A stretch of 64,000 bases of DNA, taken from Vibrio sp. ED004. Its GTDB lineage: Bacteria > Pseudomonadota > Gammaproteobacteria > Enterobacterales > Vibrionaceae. Every line of letters starts with the position of its first letter. The stretch's first letter is position 1. The notes under the pieces are model-generated. The model searched no databases, had not been told where the DNA came from, and saw nothing but the letters and a program-made list of their open reading frames with translations. The stretch is from positions 496,001 to 560,000 of the forward strand of contig NZ_CP066149.1 in the NCBI RefSeq assembly GCF_023206395.1, given 5' to 3'. This document shows, piece by piece, positions 18,986-30,118 of this stretch. The position numbers and the translations under genes were made by a program.

Positions 18986-21133
18986 TTAGTTAAACAAACC
19001 TTTTAGTAGGCCGTTTACTGCGTCTCTTGTTTTCTCATCTTTGATCTTGTCACCGTACTTTTCGTCTAGCTTTTCTAAACCACGATCAATCTCTTTCTGT
19101 GCTTTCTGTTTCAAAACATCATCAAAGACAAGCGCGAATTTTGGTTCAGCCCACTGACCAGTAACCTTAATTGGGATCGTCACGTCTTTCAGATCATCAA
19201 TGCTCTTACCGCCCTGTCCTTCTAACGAACCAACGATCGACGTTCTTACTAGGAAGTCTACAGTTTCATTAATGAAGTTCGCTTTACCCTGGCCAGTAAC
19301 ACGCAGTAGTGGTGACTGTGCCGATAAGTCGTTGGTTGAAACCCAACCTTTGTCGACCTTCAGCGTCGCTTTCATTGCACTGAAGTCCGTTTTTTGAGCT
19401 TCATTTGTGCTTTCAACTTTCTCGCCTTTGATCTTCGCGTAATTCTCACGAATCAATTGCGCAACGTTGATACCGTTAACCGCACCATCTTCAAAGTTAA
19501 TCGCGATAGTACCAACTAGGTTCTTCTTAATACCCGTCGGAGTCAGGCTCTTACCTTTCACGTTAACATCGATATTACCGGTACCTTCCAGCATATCGTT
19601 ATCTGCAACGTCAACCAGTAACGGCTGAACTTTCACGCCTTTGATTTTCTTCTTAGCTGTGTAAGTCGCTGGTGTTTTACGTGCATCTAACTTAGCTGCC
19701 GCAGAAATTGAGCCTTGGTAAAGGTTCGATGTGAATGAGGTAAGTTCTGCGATACCGCGGTTAACCGAGAATGCTGTTTTAACATTCTGCATTTTCGCAT
19801 TGCTCGCCTTGAACTTATCAATCGTGATATCACCTTTCACGTCTAACGTTTTCAGTGCCGACAGATCAGGTTCTACTTCTTTCGCAGGTGCAGAGCTACC
19901 TGAGTTTGACGTTGAACCACCAGCAGACTCAGAAGGAGTCGTGCTCGCCGTTTCTGTTGTGTTACCTAAGCCTAAGAACTCATCAAGGTCGATGTTCGGA
20001 CTATGAAGAGAGAAACGAACCTTGGGAATTTCAGACAGGGTGACGTCAGCTTTACCATCTAGCGCGATAGAGTTTGCTTGTAGCTTCTCTAACACGAAGC
20101 TCAAGTGGCTCTTAGTTAGGTCAAAGCTTAAGTCAGACAACATATCGACTTTCATTGGTGATTGTGGAAGCGTGTCACCTTTGAATGTTGAGTCTAGCGT
20201 TAGCTTATTCAGTGTCACTTTTGAAATCGCGCTATCGACAGTTAACTCACCACCACCTTTCAGGTCTAGGTCAAGACCCGCGGCTTTACCTACCACAGCG
20301 TAAGTCAGTTGGTTTACCTTATCGAACTCAAACGTATCCAAGCCAATCTTCGCAGAGTCAATCGACGTTGCTGGATCATTGAATTTCGCATTGAGGTCAA
20401 TATTGCGTAGTGCGTAACTTGCGAAACCTTCCGCGAGTTTAAATTCAGCACTGCCGTTTGCAGAGAATTTCTGTTGATTGTTTTCACCAGAAGCGGCGAA
20501 GATTGCCGTTGTCCATGTATCTACAGCGAACTCAGATAAGTTCAAAGACACATCGTATAACTTAGTGAATGAACCCGCTTGCTTGTCGTCCATTTCAAAC
20601 AGTGCGTTTGAGATAGTGACACCCGCAAGGTTAATCGTCCAACCAGATGCTTCCGTTGCGCTTTGTTCTTGAGGTGCAGGAGTTGATTCCGAATTGGTGT
20701 CTGCAACAGCACGCTCAGATTCTTGAGGCGCTGACGCTTGTGTTAATGCATCAATGTTCTTGCGACCATCTTTCAGAGTTTCTAAATAGAATTCTGCACC
20801 GTCTAGAGTGATGTTGCCGATCTCTAGTTGATTGCTAAATAGCGGAGTAACCGAAACATCAACGCCAACGGTATCAACCTTGAATAGGTTCGGTTGGGTG
20901 AACCCTTCTGGGTTACGTAATTCAGTTTGACCAAGTTCAAAGCCAATAGATGGGAAGAATTGCCAGCTGATATCACCCTCGATCACCAGCTCTAGGCCTG
21001 TGTGTTTCTGGGCTTGTTCGACAATTAATGGCTTAAATTGGTTGGGATTCACTAACAGCACTAGTGCCAGAATTGCTGCAATAACAACAAACACTGGTAC
21101 AGCTATGAAAATGAGTAGTTTCTTCATCCGCAT
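18986..21133 (-). CDS. AsmA family protein
   Basis: Large periplasmic protein of the AsmA/TamB-like group, tied to outer-membrane assembly and, more recently, phospholipid transport between membranes. One N-terminal membrane anchor (about residues 5-30) is followed by a beta-rich periplasmic domain and the conserved C-terminal AsmA region (about 525-680). A low-complexity Ser/Thr/Ala linker lies at about 395-420. Length 715 residues. ATGs at 21133 and 21127 are both possible starts. Which AsmA paralogue it is cannot be told from the sequence. Confidence 0.88.
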   Translation of the reverse strand: MRMKKLLIFIAVPVFVVIAAILALVLLVNPNQFKPLIVEQAQKHTGLELVIEGDISWQFFPSIGFELGQTELRNPEGFTQPNLFKVDTVGVDVSVTPLFSNQLEIGNITLDGAEFYLETLKDGRKNIDALTQASAPQESERAVADTNSESTPAPQEQSATEASGWTINLAGVTISNALFEMDDKQAGSFTKLYDVSLNLSEFAVDTWTTAIFAASGENNQQKFSANGSAEFKLAEGFASYALRNIDLNAKFNDPATSIDSAKIGLDTFEFDKVNQLTYAVVGKAAGLDLDLKGGGELTVDSAISKVTLNKLTLDSTFKGDTLPQSPMKVDMLSDLSFDLTKSHLSFVLEKLQANSIALDGKADVTLSEIPKVRFSLHSPNIDLDEFLGLGNTTETASTTPSESAGGSTSNSGSSAPAKEVEPDLSALKTLDVKGDITIDKFKASNAKMQNVKTAFSVNRGIAELTSFTSNLYQGSISAAAKLDARKTPATYTAKKKIKGVKVQPLLVDVADNDMLEGTGNIDVNVKGKSLTPTGIKKNLVGTIAINFEDGAVNGINVAQLIRENYAKIKGEKVESTNEAQKTDFSAMKATLKVDKGWVSTNDLSAQSPLLRVTGQGKANFINETVDFLVRTSIVGSLEGQGGKSIDDLKDVTIPIKVTGQWAEPKFALVFDDVLKQKAQKEIDRGLEKLDEKYGDKIKDEKTRDAVNGLLKGLFN

Positions 21134-21149
21134 ATTCCTTGCTTAGATT

Positions 21150-21181
21150 CCAAAAGAAAGTGGCACTATAAAAGTGCCACT
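21150..21181 (-). terminator. Terminator after udk
   Basis: AGTGGCACT (21159-21167) pairs with AGTGCCACT (21173-21181). On the minus strand the stem is followed by TTCTTTTGG. It lies between udk and the AsmA gene, both on the minus strand. Confidence 0.6.
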
Positions 21182-21233
21182 GATTCGGTAAAAAATAAAG
21201 CTAAGTGAGTCACTTAGGCAAATTTTTATTCGA

Positions 21234-21875
21234 TTAAGACTTCAACAACTTCGCAATGTGCGCTTTTAGCACATCAATCGCAATACGGTTTTTACCACCA
21301 CGAGGAACGATGATGTCTGCATGTTGTTTTGAAGGCTCGATAAACTGCATGAACATTGGACGTACAGTTTCTTGGTATTGCTTAAGTACTGTGTCCATTG
21401 TACGACCACGCTCTTCCACATCACGCTTAACACGGCGTAGTAGACAGATGTCTAACGGTGTATCCATAAACACGCTTGCGTGCATTAGTTTACGAAGACG
21501 CGGGTCTGTAAGAAGCAGAATACCTTCTAAAATGATCACTTTCTTAGGAGTAAGTGTAGTCGTTTCAGAAGTGCGTGTGTGCTCTGTGTAGCTGTATTCA
21601 GGAACTTCTACGGCATTGCCACTCATTAGCTGCTGTAGATGTTCACATAAAAGGTCATGATCTAGTGCATTTGGGTGATCGTAGTTAGTTTTAACTCGCT
21701 CTTCCATACTCAAGTGGCTTTGGTCGCTGTAATAGCAATCTTCCGTGATAACACCAATTTGATGGTCGCCTACTTTTTCGCGCAGCTCATTATAAATCGT
21801 ACTAGCAATCAGACTTTTTCCTGAAGCTGAAGCGCCAGCGATACCTACGATGACACATTGATTATTATCAGACAT
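21234..21875 (-). CDS. udk: Uridine kinase
   Basis: Phosphorylates uridine and cytidine in pyrimidine salvage. The P-loop GASASGKS lies at 14-21, and ITEDCYY and a DHPNALDHD substrate motif follow. An upstream in-frame ATG would add 23 residues unlike the family (up to 21944). I start at MSDNNQ, which gives the typical 213 residues. It lies between the AsmA gene and apbC on the same strand. Confidence 0.95.
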   Translation of the reverse strand: MSDNNQCVIVGIAGASASGKSLIASTIYNELREKVGDHQIGVITEDCYYSDQSHLSMEERVKTNYDHPNALDHDLLCEHLQQLMSGNAVEVPEYSYTEHTRTSETTTLTPKKVIILEGILLLTDPRLRKLMHASVFMDTPLDICLLRRVKRDVEERGRTMDTVLKQYQETVRPMFMQFIEPSKQHADIIVPRGGKNRIAIDVLKAHIAKLLKS

Positions 21876-22150
21876 TATTTTGCACCCGATATGGTTTGGT
21901 GGTGGGAATAGATAAACCGCCTGATTATAGGGGCTAAAGCACATAGATTCTAGTCGCCATTTTAGCTAATTGCAGTCAAATTGATGATCTCAATACATTT
22001 ACTTAAGACAATCGTTTGCTTTCAAATAACTTGCCTACAACTATTTGCACAAGCCCAATGGATATTGGCTTAAATCCACCGCTGTATATCTAATCCAAAC
22101 AATATTTAAACGACTTTGTGATTAACTAGCGCTATTCAACTATATATTCG

Positions 22151-23227
22151 CTATTCAATCATAGAGAAGTTAATCGCTTCCGGCCTTGCTTTTCCTGTCC
22201 AGAACATTTTCGCAGCTACATTCTCTGCCAGCTCTAAATAGTGACGAGTATGTTCGCTATCTGGTCGACGAATAACTGTCGGGCAACCAGCATCGATGTC
22301 TTCACGAACATCAATGTGCAGTGGAATTTGCGCTAAGATATCGAGGTAAAACTCTTCTGACATCGCTTCTGCACCACCCGCACCAAAGATATGTTCTTTC
22401 TCACCACAGTGACTACAGATATGGTAGCTCATGTTTTCCACTAAGCCCGCAACTGGCACGCTTACCTTATCAAACATCGCAACACCTTTACGTGCGTCTG
22501 CTAATGCCAAATCTTGAGGAGTCGTAACAACAACCGCGCCCGTGACAGGGATCTGCTGCGAAAGCGTTAACTGAATATCACCCGTGCCCGGTGGCATGTC
22601 GATAACTAGGTAATCCAATTCTGGCCATACGGTTTCGTTAACAAGCTGACCTAAAGCCTTGGCCGCCATTGGGCCACGCCAAATTGCAGCATCATCTTTC
22701 GACACAAGGTAACCAATAGAGTGCGTGAAAATGCCGTGCGCTTCGATTGGCATCATCCACTTATTGTTCTGAACTTCTGGTTTCGCATCTAATTGGCCAA
22801 GCATCATCGGTACAGAAGGACCATAGATATCGGCATCCAATAAACCCACTTTTGAACCAGACTTAGATAAAGCCAAAGCAAGGTTGACTGAAGTGGTCGA
22901 TTTGCCCACCCCACCCTTAGCGGACGTCACGGCGATAATGTTCTTCACACCCTTCAAGGGTGTCGCTACCGTGGTTTCTAATGCAGATGGCTTCACCTTC
23001 ACTTCAAATTGGAAAGCACTCACAAGCTTTTGCTCAATCTGGGCATTAATCCAATCTTCAAGATCAACAGCAAGCTGGTTGGCAGCGAAAGGCAAAGTAA
23101 TAACAAACGATCCGCGGGGATCAACAGAGACGATATTTTGGTGTAGCGCCCACTCTGGGATGAGGATTGGTGATTCAAACTCATTCAACCATGAACAGAA
23201 ATCTTGCTTCGAAGTAAAGTTACGCAT
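22151..23227 (-). CDS. apbC: Iron-sulfur cluster carrier ATPase ApbC/Mrp
   Basis: P-loop ATPase that carries and delivers [4Fe-4S] clusters. An N-terminal MIP18/DUF59-like domain (about 1-85) leads into the ATPase domain with a deviant Walker A, KGGVGKS, at 104-110. The cluster-binding CxxC is C271/C274 in CSHCGEKE. Length 358 residues. It is divergent from metG, the usual gammaproteobacterial arrangement. The last residues lie about 275 bp upstream of udk; I see no other gene in that gap. Confidence 0.95.
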   Translation of the reverse strand: MRNFTSKQDFCSWLNEFESPILIPEWALHQNIVSVDPRGSFVITLPFAANQLAVDLEDWINAQIEQKLVSAFQFEVKVKPSALETTVATPLKGVKNIIAVTSAKGGVGKSTTSVNLALALSKSGSKVGLLDADIYGPSVPMMLGQLDAKPEVQNNKWMMPIEAHGIFTHSIGYLVSKDDAAIWRGPMAAKALGQLVNETVWPELDYLVIDMPPGTGDIQLTLSQQIPVTGAVVVTTPQDLALADARKGVAMFDKVSVPVAGLVENMSYHICSHCGEKEHIFGAGGAEAMSEEFYLDILAQIPLHIDVREDIDAGCPTVIRRPDSEHTRHYLELAENVAAKMFWTGKARPEAINFSMIE

Positions 23228-23384
23228 TGGGGCTCCTTTTTTTATTTATGCTATCACCCACGAGATGAAGACTGAACCCCTAAAAAACTAGGGGAATCCT
23301 TTGTCTGATACCTTGGCGTATCACACGTTATAAAGTAGTATTACCTCTCAAATTTATACCTATCAAAAAAGCGAATTATTAAGT

Positions 23385-25445
23385 ATGGCAACTGATCCAA
23401 GACAACTTTTGGTAACTTGTGCGCTTCCGTACGCTAACGGCTCTATTCACCTTGGCCATATGCTTGAGCATATCCAAGCTGATATTTGGGTTCGATACCA
23501 GCGTCTACGTGGCAACACTGTAAACTTCATCTGTGCTGACGATGCTCACGGCACGCCAATTATGCTTAAAGCTCAACAGATGGGTATCACACCAGAAGAG
23601 ATGATCGCTGCTGTTAGTGAAGAGCACCAAAAAGACTTCGCTGGCTTTGATATCAGCTTTGATAACTACCACAGCACACACAGCGAAGAGAACCGCGAAC
23701 TGGCTTCTCACATCTACCTAGAACTTAAAAAGAACGGCTTCATTTCTAGCCGTACTATTTCTCAGCTTTTCGATCCTGAGAAAGAGATGTTCCTACCAGA
23801 CCGCTTCGTAAAAGGTACTTGCCCTAAGTGTAAGTCAGAAGACCAGTACGGTGATAACTGTGATAACTGTGGTGAGACATACAGCCCAACTGAACTGATT
23901 AACCCTAAGTCAGCAGTTTCTGGCGCAACTCCAGTAATGAAAGACTCTGAGCACTTCTTCTTCGACCTACCTCAATTCGAAAGCATGCTTAAAGAGTGGA
24001 CTCGTTCTGGCTCTCTACAGAACGAAACTGCAAACAAAATGCAGGAATGGTTCGAGTCTGGCCTACAACAGTGGGATATCTCACGTGACGCGCCTTACTT
24101 CGGCTTCGAAATCCCAGGCGAAAAAGACAAGTTCTTCTACGTATGGCTAGATGCACCTGTTGGCTACATGGCTTCTTTCAAGAACCTATGTGACAAGCGT
24201 GACGACCTAAACTTCGACGAATACTGGAAGAAAGACAGCACTGCTGAACTTTACCACTTCATCGGTAAAGACATCGTTTACTTCCACAGCCTATTCTGGC
24301 CAGCAATGCTAGACGGCGCGGGTTTCCGTAAGCCAAACAACGTATTCGTACACGGCTACGTAACTGTGAACGGCGCGAAAATGTCTAAGTCGAAAGGCAC
24401 ATTCATCAAAGCAAGCACGTACCTAAACCACCTAGACCCAGAATGTCTACGTTACTACTACGCAGCTAAGCTAAACAGCCGTATCGATGATTTAGACCTT
24501 AACCTTGAAGACTTCACTCAACGTGTAAACGCTGATGTAGTAAACAAGATTGTTAACCTAGCTTCTCGTAACGCTGGCTTCATCACTAAGCGTTTTGAAG
24601 GCAAGCTTTCTGCTGAATTTGCAGAACCAGAACTTTACAACGAATTCGTTGCTGCTGCTGAGCGTATCGGTGAGCTATACGAAACTCGTGAGTTCAGCCG
24701 AGCTATCCGTGAAATTACGGCACTAGCAGACAAAGCTAACCAGTACATCGATGAGAAAGCACCTTGGGTTCTTGCAAAAGAAGAAGGTAAAGAGAAAGAG
24801 CTTCAAGAAGTATCTTCTGTTGGTATCAACCTATTCCGCGTATTAATGGCTTACCTGAAACCAGTTATGCCTGAGCTTGCGGCTCGCACTGAAGCTTTCC
24901 TAAACGAAGAGCTAACGTGGGAAGGTGTTGCAACGCCGCTAACTGATCACGAAATCACTAAGTTCAAAGCGCTATTTAGCCGTATTGATCCTAAGAAAGT
25001 GGAAGCGATGATCGAGTCTTCTAAAGAAGATGCAGCCGCTGAAGCAGCAGCAAAAGAAAAAGCAGACGCAGAGAAAGAGCAAGCAAGCCAAACTGAGCTA
25101 GACAAAGAACCAATCGCAGATGAGATCGAGTTCGATGCCTTTGCTGCAGTCGACATGCGTATTGCTCGTATCATCTCTTGTGAAGAAGTACCAAAAGCGA
25201 ACAAACTACTGAAGTTCCAATTGGACATCGGTGGTGAAACACGCCAAGTATTCTCTGGCATCAAGTCGGCATACAAACCTGAAGAGCTAGAAGGCAAGCT
25301 AACTGTAATGGTTGCAAACCTAAAACCTCGTAAGATGAAGTTTGGTATGTCTGAAGGTATGATCCTAGCAGCTGGCCCTGGCGGCAGCGACCTATGGATC
25401 CTTGAGCCACACGAAGGTGCTCAACCTGGTATGCGTGTAATGTAA
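23385..25445 (+). CDS. metG: Methionyl-tRNA synthetase
   Basis: Charges tRNA-Met. The class-I signatures are HLGH (22-25) and KMSKS (332-336). A zinc knuckle with CPKC and CDNC lies at about 146-162. A C-terminal EMAP/OB-fold tRNA-binding domain (about 585-686) is present, preceded by an Ala/Lys/Glu-rich linker. Length 686 residues. It is divergent from apbC and followed by a terminator. Confidence 0.98.
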   Translation: MATDPRQLLVTCALPYANGSIHLGHMLEHIQADIWVRYQRLRGNTVNFICADDAHGTPIMLKAQQMGITPEEMIAAVSEEHQKDFAGFDISFDNYHSTHSEENRELASHIYLELKKNGFISSRTISQLFDPEKEMFLPDRFVKGTCPKCKSEDQYGDNCDNCGETYSPTELINPKSAVSGATPVMKDSEHFFFDLPQFESMLKEWTRSGSLQNETANKMQEWFESGLQQWDISRDAPYFGFEIPGEKDKFFYVWLDAPVGYMASFKNLCDKRDDLNFDEYWKKDSTAELYHFIGKDIVYFHSLFWPAMLDGAGFRKPNNVFVHGYVTVNGAKMSKSKGTFIKASTYLNHLDPECLRYYYAAKLNSRIDDLDLNLEDFTQRVNADVVNKIVNLASRNAGFITKRFEGKLSAEFAEPELYNEFVAAAERIGELYETREFSRAIREITALADKANQYIDEKAPWVLAKEEGKEKELQEVSSVGINLFRVLMAYLKPVMPELAARTEAFLNEELTWEGVATPLTDHEITKFKALFSRIDPKKVEAMIESSKEDAAAEAAAKEKADAEKEQASQTELDKEPIADEIEFDAFAAVDMRIARIISCEEVPKANKLLKFQLDIGGETRQVFSGIKSAYKPEELEGKLTVMVANLKPRKMKFGMSEGMILAAGPGGSDLWILEPHEGAQPGMRVM

Positions 25446-25480
25446 TTCTGACTTTAGTCAGATAGAAAACACTCATAGCA

Positions 25481-25536
25481 AAATCCCTAATGCACTTTTA
25501 GCTTGAAAAGAGCTAACAAGCATTGGGGATTTTTTA
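25481..25536 (+). terminator. Terminator of metG
   Basis: AATCCCTAATGC (25482-25493) and GCATTGGGGATT (25520-25531) pair with one G-T wobble, followed by a T-run; the long loop can form a smaller inner hairpin (TTTTAGCT/AGCTAA region). Confidence 0.75.
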
Positions 25537-25666
25537 TATCTACCGAAAATAGGCGTTCTCTGTTAGAGTCGCCGTCAACTATGCTAAGTAAAGTATGAAA
25601 TGGTTCATCAATGGCAATGCGCCATTTGAATCCACTTTACTCTCTAAACCTCTTTAGGACACCTCA

Positions 25667-26146
25667 GTGACTAACAATGAAATCTTGCGTCGTATTCAGC
25701 ACGCACTAAACCTTAAAAATGCACAAATCATCAAAGCTATCGAACAAGCTGATGTGACGGTTGCTCATGACCAAGTGATTAACTGGCTGAAAGACGACAA
25801 CGACAAGTCATGCTCTAAAATGAAAGATAAAGAGCTAGCGGTATTCCTAAACGGTTTCATCAATCTGAAGCGTGGCAAAAAAGAAGGTGCTCAGCCTAAA
25901 CCTGAGGTAGCACTGACAAACAACATGATTTTCATGAAGCTACGTATCGCGTTAAACATGAAAGCAGAAGATGTGCTAGACGTGTTAGAAGTGGTTGGCG
26001 TTAGTCTAAGTAAATACGAGATTGGTGCCTACTTCCGTAAGCCAGAGAACAAAAACTACAAAGTGTGTGAAGACCAACAGCTTTGCGACTTCCTAAATGG
26101 CGTTCAGTTTACTAACCGCCCTGACTCAGAAGAGTTTGCAGGTTAA
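25667..26146 (+). CDS. DUF1456 family protein (YehS-like)
   Basis: A 159-residue protein of two similar halves, each with a DUF1456 unit: MTNNEILRRIQHALNLK near the start and LTNNMIFMKLRIALNMK at about 84-100. Function unknown. Start is GTG, preceded by a TTTAGGA ribosome-binding site. It stands alone between the metG and fadR terminators. No catalytic motif is visible. Confidence 0.9.
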   Translation: MTNNEILRRIQHALNLKNAQIIKAIEQADVTVAHDQVINWLKDDNDKSCSKMKDKELAVFLNGFINLKRGKKEGAQPKPEVALTNNMIFMKLRIALNMKAEDVLDVLEVVGVSLSKYEIGAYFRKPENKNYKVCEDQQLCDFLNGVQFTNRPDSEEFAG

Positions 26147-26185
26147 AAACAACCTACTGGTAAACTAGCCAGATTCTTAATAAAT

Positions 26186-26228
26186 AAAAAGCGGCGAGAT
26201 AATTGAATTATCTCGCCGCTTTTTTTGT
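26186..26228. terminator. Bidirectional terminator between the DUF1456 gene and fadR
   Basis: AGCGGCGAGATAA (26190-26202) pairs with TTATCTCGCCGCT (26208-26220), a 13-bp perfect stem with A-run before and T-run after. Confidence 0.92.
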
Positions 26229-26262
26229 TCTTTCTTTAACGCTATTTAGTTAGCCCAAAAGA

Positions 26263-27102
26263 TTAGCTATCGTCTTCAGTGAAGTTCGTTGGTAACGTCG
26301 TTTTCATTTCGTTCCAAACCTGCGCACTTGCGATACCGTAGTTACGGATCACCAATGGCAAGTTTTCACGTTGGCCGCTCTCACAGATAACAAACAACTC
26401 TTTATAGAAGTCCATCGCTAAACGTCGTGCTTCTGGGTTAGAGAAGTAGTAGCTACCAATACGGTCATACAGTTTACGTACACCGTTGAAGATCAGGCCG
26501 TAAATTTGGTTGCCTGAATGGAATGCTAAACGTTGGAAAAGCATGTAATCATAGAAGTTGAAAGTCTTCGCGACTAAGATCGTTTGACGTTTCGCTTCAT
26601 CTTTCTCTGAATCTTCTTTCACAGCTTGCTTAATCTTGTCTGCGTATGGCGATGATTCTAAGAACTCGTCCCATGTAGGTGCCGCAAGTAGCGCTTCACA
26701 AGATTCAATCACGTTACTAATAGTACGCTCTGAAGCTTCTTTGTTTGCTTTGAATGCATAACGCATAAAGATCGGGCTGATATTAGTACGAGCAGCAAGT
26801 AAGTCTTCTACCATCTTGCTTGCGTTATCTACGTCCAACGTCATTAGCGTATCAAGGATATGAAGACCTGATGTCTCCATAAACTGGTTAACTTTGGTTG
26901 GTTTGCCGTGTTGGATTGTCAACCAACCATCACGAGCAAGACGTTGAAGTACTTCACGAAGCGTAGTACGTGTAACACCAATTAGCTCAGAAAGCTCACG
27001 CTCTGCTGGCAAGATAGAACCTGGAGGGAAACGGCCATTCCAAATACTTTCAATGATATACTTTTCTGCAAATCCTGCCGGGCTCTTCGCCTTAATGACC
27101 AT
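26263..27102 (-). CDS. fadR: Fatty-acid metabolism regulator FadR
   Basis: GntR-family regulator that represses fatty-acid degradation and activates unsaturated fatty-acid synthesis; acyl-CoA releases it from DNA. A winged-helix domain (about 10-75, with [18 protein letters not shown]) precedes the acyl-CoA-binding domain. At 279 residues it is 40 longer than the E. coli protein; V. cholerae FadR has such an insertion, reported to create a second ligand site. The extra stretch here is probably the charged part around 135-175. It is divergent from nhaB, as in E. coli and other vibrios. Confidence 0.96.
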   Translation of the reverse strand: MVIKAKSPAGFAEKYIIESIWNGRFPPGSILPAERELSELIGVTRTTLREVLQRLARDGWLTIQHGKPTKVNQFMETSGLHILDTLMTLDVDNASKMVEDLLAARTNISPIFMRYAFKANKEASERTISNVIESCEALLAAPTWDEFLESSPYADKIKQAVKEDSEKDEAKRQTILVAKTFNFYDYMLFQRLAFHSGNQIYGLIFNGVRKLYDRIGSYYFSNPEARRLAMDFYKELFVICESGQRENLPLVIRNYGIASAQVWNEMKTTLPTNFTEDDS

Positions 27103-27742
27103 CTACACTTCAATCCAATTTAATTATTCTATTCTAATTTACTCATCATACCACTAGTTAACACCTAGCGGAAACACCCTCAAAAATTTTACTCACTCAA
27201 AACATCAGTAGAGTTAAAACTCTAAAGTTCAGCACACGTTTGCACCTTAGGTTTAGAAAGCAAGCGACCATAAATCACTATTTCAACAAATCATTAACAC
27301 AACAAATTTTCTTTAAAATCAATGAGATTGGTCATAATTTTAAAGCCATTAAATTGCAATATTAAGTTGTAATAATCATATATAAACCGTCTTTATTCTG
27401 TAAATTTCAATCATTTCGCTGAAATATTGATTCTAGTCGGTTTTTATCACATTTTAAGTGGTATGCTTCCGCTACTTTGATCGCGTTTCTCAACAAAAAA
27501 GAGGTATTTTTAGTGCTACAGGGCTTTTCCTGTTGACTAAATGTTATCTAAGAGTAGAGTTGCGCTCAAAAATAAGCAGTGCTTGAGTTTCTAAGGGAGT
27601 GACTTGGCAAGACCACAGAACATTACATGGAATGTAGTTTTTCTAAGTCACTGTTAGTTATAGTTTTTAACAATTTCTATAGCTCGATTCTCAAAATGTT
27701 GTATTGCTTGTCTATTCATAATCAACATAAAAGAGTATTAAC
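27103..27742. promoter_or_regulatory. Long AT-rich fadR-nhaB divergent region
   Basis: 640 bp with no credible gene. It is AT-rich and should carry both promoters. I could not find a convincing match to the FadR operator, nor any strong hairpin. A 67-codon frame overlapping the nhaB start has no family features. Confidence 0.4.
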
Positions 27743-29335
27743 ATGCCGATGTCTCTCGGAAACGCTTTTATCAAGAACTTCCTTGGTAAAGCTCCTGATT
27801 GGTATAAACTTGCCATCATTTCCTTTTTAATCATCAACCCGTTTGTTTTCTTCCTAGTTGACCCATTTGTTGCGGGCTGGCTATTGGTGGTTGAGTTTAT
27901 TTTCACTCTAGCTATGGCTCTCAAATGCTACCCTCTTCAACCGGGTGGTCTATTAGCTATTCAAGCAGTCGCCATTGGCATGACCAAACCAGAGATGGTT
28001 TATCACGAGCTGCAAGCAAACCTTCCTGTATTACTCTTGCTCGTATTCATGGTTGCTGGCATTTACTTCATGAAAGAACTGCTTTTGTTCATTTTCACGA
28101 AGATCTTGCTTGGCATCCAATCTAAAATTTTACTTTCTGTTGCCTTCTGTGTTGCTGCCGCTTTCTTATCAGCATTCCTAGATGCACTAACAGTAATCGC
28201 CGTAGTTATTAGCGTTGCGGTCGGCTTCTACTCTATCTACCACAAGGTTGCATCGGGTAAAGGCACAACGTCTGCGCACGATCATACGCACGATGAAGAG
28301 ATCTCTGAACTTACTCGTGATGACCTAGAAAACTACCGTGCTTTCCTACGTTCACTGCTTATGCACGCAGGTGTTGGTACTGCACTGGGTGGTGTAATGA
28401 CCATGGTAGGTGAACCACAAAACTTGGTAATTGCTAAACAAGCAGGCTGGGAATTCGGTGAATTTATCATCCGTATGCTGCCAGTAACACTGCCTGTTTT
28501 CTTCTGCGGTATTGTGACTTGTGCGCTAGTAGAAAAATTCAAAGTATTTGGTTACGGTTCTGAGCTACCAACGAATGTTCGCCAAATCTTAGTTGAGTTC
28601 GACAACAAAGAACGTGCAAACCGCACCAAGCAAGACGTAGCAAAACTATGGGTTCAAAGTGCAATCGCAGTTTGGCTTATTGTTGGCCTTGCACTTCACG
28701 TTGCTGAAGTGGGTTTGATTGGTCTGTCTGTGATCATCTTAGCAACAGCCTTTACGGGTGTTATTGAAGAACACTCTATGGGTAAGGCATTTGAAGAAGC
28801 GCTACCATTTACCGCACTTCTTGCCGTTTTCTTCGCTGTTGTTGCTGTAATCATCGACCAAGCTCTATTTAAGCCAGTAATCGATGCTGTACTTCACGTT
28901 GAAGATAAAGGCGCACAACTCGCCCTCTTCTATGTTGCCAACGGTATTCTATCGATGGTTTCAGATAACGTATTCGTAGGTACGGTTTACATCAACGAAG
29001 TGAAAACTGCATTAGTAGAAGGCATCATCACTCGTGACCAATTCGACCTACTTGCTGTTGCTATCAACACAGGTACTAACCTACCTTCTGTTGCGACGCC
29101 AAACGGCCAGGCTGCATTCCTGTTCCTATTAACATCAGCACTTGCTCCGTTAATTCGACTGTCTTACGGCCGCATGGTTATCATGGCTCTGCCATACACT
29201 ATCGTGTTAGCACTGGTTGGCCTTGCAGGTATCGTGTTCTTCGTAGAACCGATGACAGCATGGTTCTATGATGCAGGTTGGATCATTCAGCGTACTGGTG
29301 AAGCTGTTGCTCCCGTTATCTCTGGCGGTCACTAA
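27743..29335 (+). CDS. nhaB: Na+/H+ antiporter NhaB
   Basis: Inner-membrane sodium/proton antiporter for pH and sodium control. The protein has about 12 hydrophobic segments and the NhaB opening ([20 protein letters not shown]). A charged, His-rich loop (HDHTHDEE, about 178-186) is cytoplasmic or periplasmic. Length 530 residues. A start two codons later is possible. It is divergent from fadR and followed by dsbB, the Vibrio arrangement. Confidence 0.96.
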   Translation: MPMSLGNAFIKNFLGKAPDWYKLAIISFLIINPFVFFLVDPFVAGWLLVVEFIFTLAMALKCYPLQPGGLLAIQAVAIGMTKPEMVYHELQANLPVLLLLVFMVAGIYFMKELLLFIFTKILLGIQSKILLSVAFCVAAAFLSAFLDALTVIAVVISVAVGFYSIYHKVASGKGTTSAHDHTHDEEISELTRDDLENYRAFLRSLLMHAGVGTALGGVMTMVGEPQNLVIAKQAGWEFGEFIIRMLPVTLPVFFCGIVTCALVEKFKVFGYGSELPTNVRQILVEFDNKERANRTKQDVAKLWVQSAIAVWLIVGLALHVAEVGLIGLSVIILATAFTGVIEEHSMGKAFEEALPFTALLAVFFAVVAVIIDQALFKPVIDAVLHVEDKGAQLALFYVANGILSMVSDNVFVGTVYINEVKTALVEGIITRDQFDLLAVAINTGTNLPSVATPNGQAAFLFLLTSALAPLIRLSYGRMVIMALPYTIVLALVGLAGIVFFVEPMTAWFYDAGWIIQRTGEAVAPVISGGH

Positions 29336-29414
29336 TCTGACTTTGTGTTGTAAAGCACAATAAGTGTATCTAACTAATCAAAAATATTAGTTGATTAGGA
29401 AACTTATCCAAGAT

Positions 29415-29447
29415 AAAAAGCTCTGAGTAATCAGGGCTTTTTTATTT
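29415..29447 (+). terminator. Terminator of nhaB
   Basis: AAAAGCTCTGA and TCAGGGCTTTT pair with one weak position across a GTAA loop, followed by a T-run. It lies 80 bp after nhaB and just before dsbB. Confidence 0.7.
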
Positions 29448-29466
29448 TATAGACAGGATTCAATTC

Positions 29467-29991
29467 GTGAACTTTTTAGCAATGATCAAAGACTTCTCTA
29501 AGGGACGTTTATCTTGGCTTTTACTGCTGGCTTTTATTGTCTTTTTTGAAGCGTGCGCTCTCTTCTTCCAACACGTGATGATGCTTGGTCCTTGTGTGAT
29601 GTGTATCTATGAGCGCGTTGCTATGCTCGCTATTGGTGTTGCCGCCATGATTGGTGCTATTGCCCCGAATAATCCAATATCACGCTGGTTAGGCCTTGCT
29701 GGTTGGGGATTTGGCGCATACAAAGGTTTGATGCTTGCTTTAGAGCACGTCGATTACCAGTTCAATCCGTCTCCTTTCGCAACCTGTGACTTATTCGTCA
29801 CCTTCCCTAGCTGGGCGCCTTTAAACCAATGGGCTCCGTGGATGTTTGAAGCGTACGGTGATTGCAGCAAGGTTGTGTGGCAGTTCTTCGATCTTTCTAT
29901 GCCTCAGTGGCTTGTGATTATCTTTGCAGGTAACTTGGTTGCTTTCGGTATTGTGGTTATTTCTCAATTTGTTAAGTCGAAAAACGACTAA
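29467..29991 (+). CDS. dsbB: Disulfide bond formation protein B
   Basis: Inner-membrane quinone-dependent enzyme that reoxidises DsbA. Four membrane segments. The redox pairs are the CxxC C43/C46 (GPCVMC) and C106/C132 in the second periplasmic loop. Start is GTG, 174 residues. It follows nhaB, as in E. coli. Confidence 0.96.
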   Translation: MNFLAMIKDFSKGRLSWLLLLAFIVFFEACALFFQHVMMLGPCVMCIYERVAMLAIGVAAMIGAIAPNNPISRWLGLAGWGFGAYKGLMLALEHVDYQFNPSPFATCDLFVTFPSWAPLNQWAPWMFEAYGDCSKVVWQFFDLSMPQWLVIIFAGNLVAFGIVVISQFVKSKND

Positions 29992-30017
29992 CAGTAAGCA
30001 GTTGAAATTTAGACAAC

Positions 30018-30048
30018 AAAAAAGTCGACCATGAGGTCGACTTTTTTA
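30018..30048. terminator. Bidirectional terminator between dsbB and the YecA-like gene
   Basis: AAAAAAGTCGACC (30018-30030) pairs perfectly with GGTCGACTTTTTT (30035-30047) around a 4-base loop. Confidence 0.92.
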
Positions 30049-30118
30049 TTACTTAAGCTTTTGAACATATAAAGAGAGTCTGTTACTGACTCAAGTAATG
30101 TTCATCAACAAACTGCGA

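Noticed and set aside
27103..27742. FadR operator in the fadR-nhaB gap
   Set aside because: Only partial matches (for example ATTGGTCAT near 27327) and none with the full palindrome.
27627..27830. A 67-codon frame overlapping the nhaB start
   Set aside because: It overlaps nhaB in another frame and has no recognisable domain.
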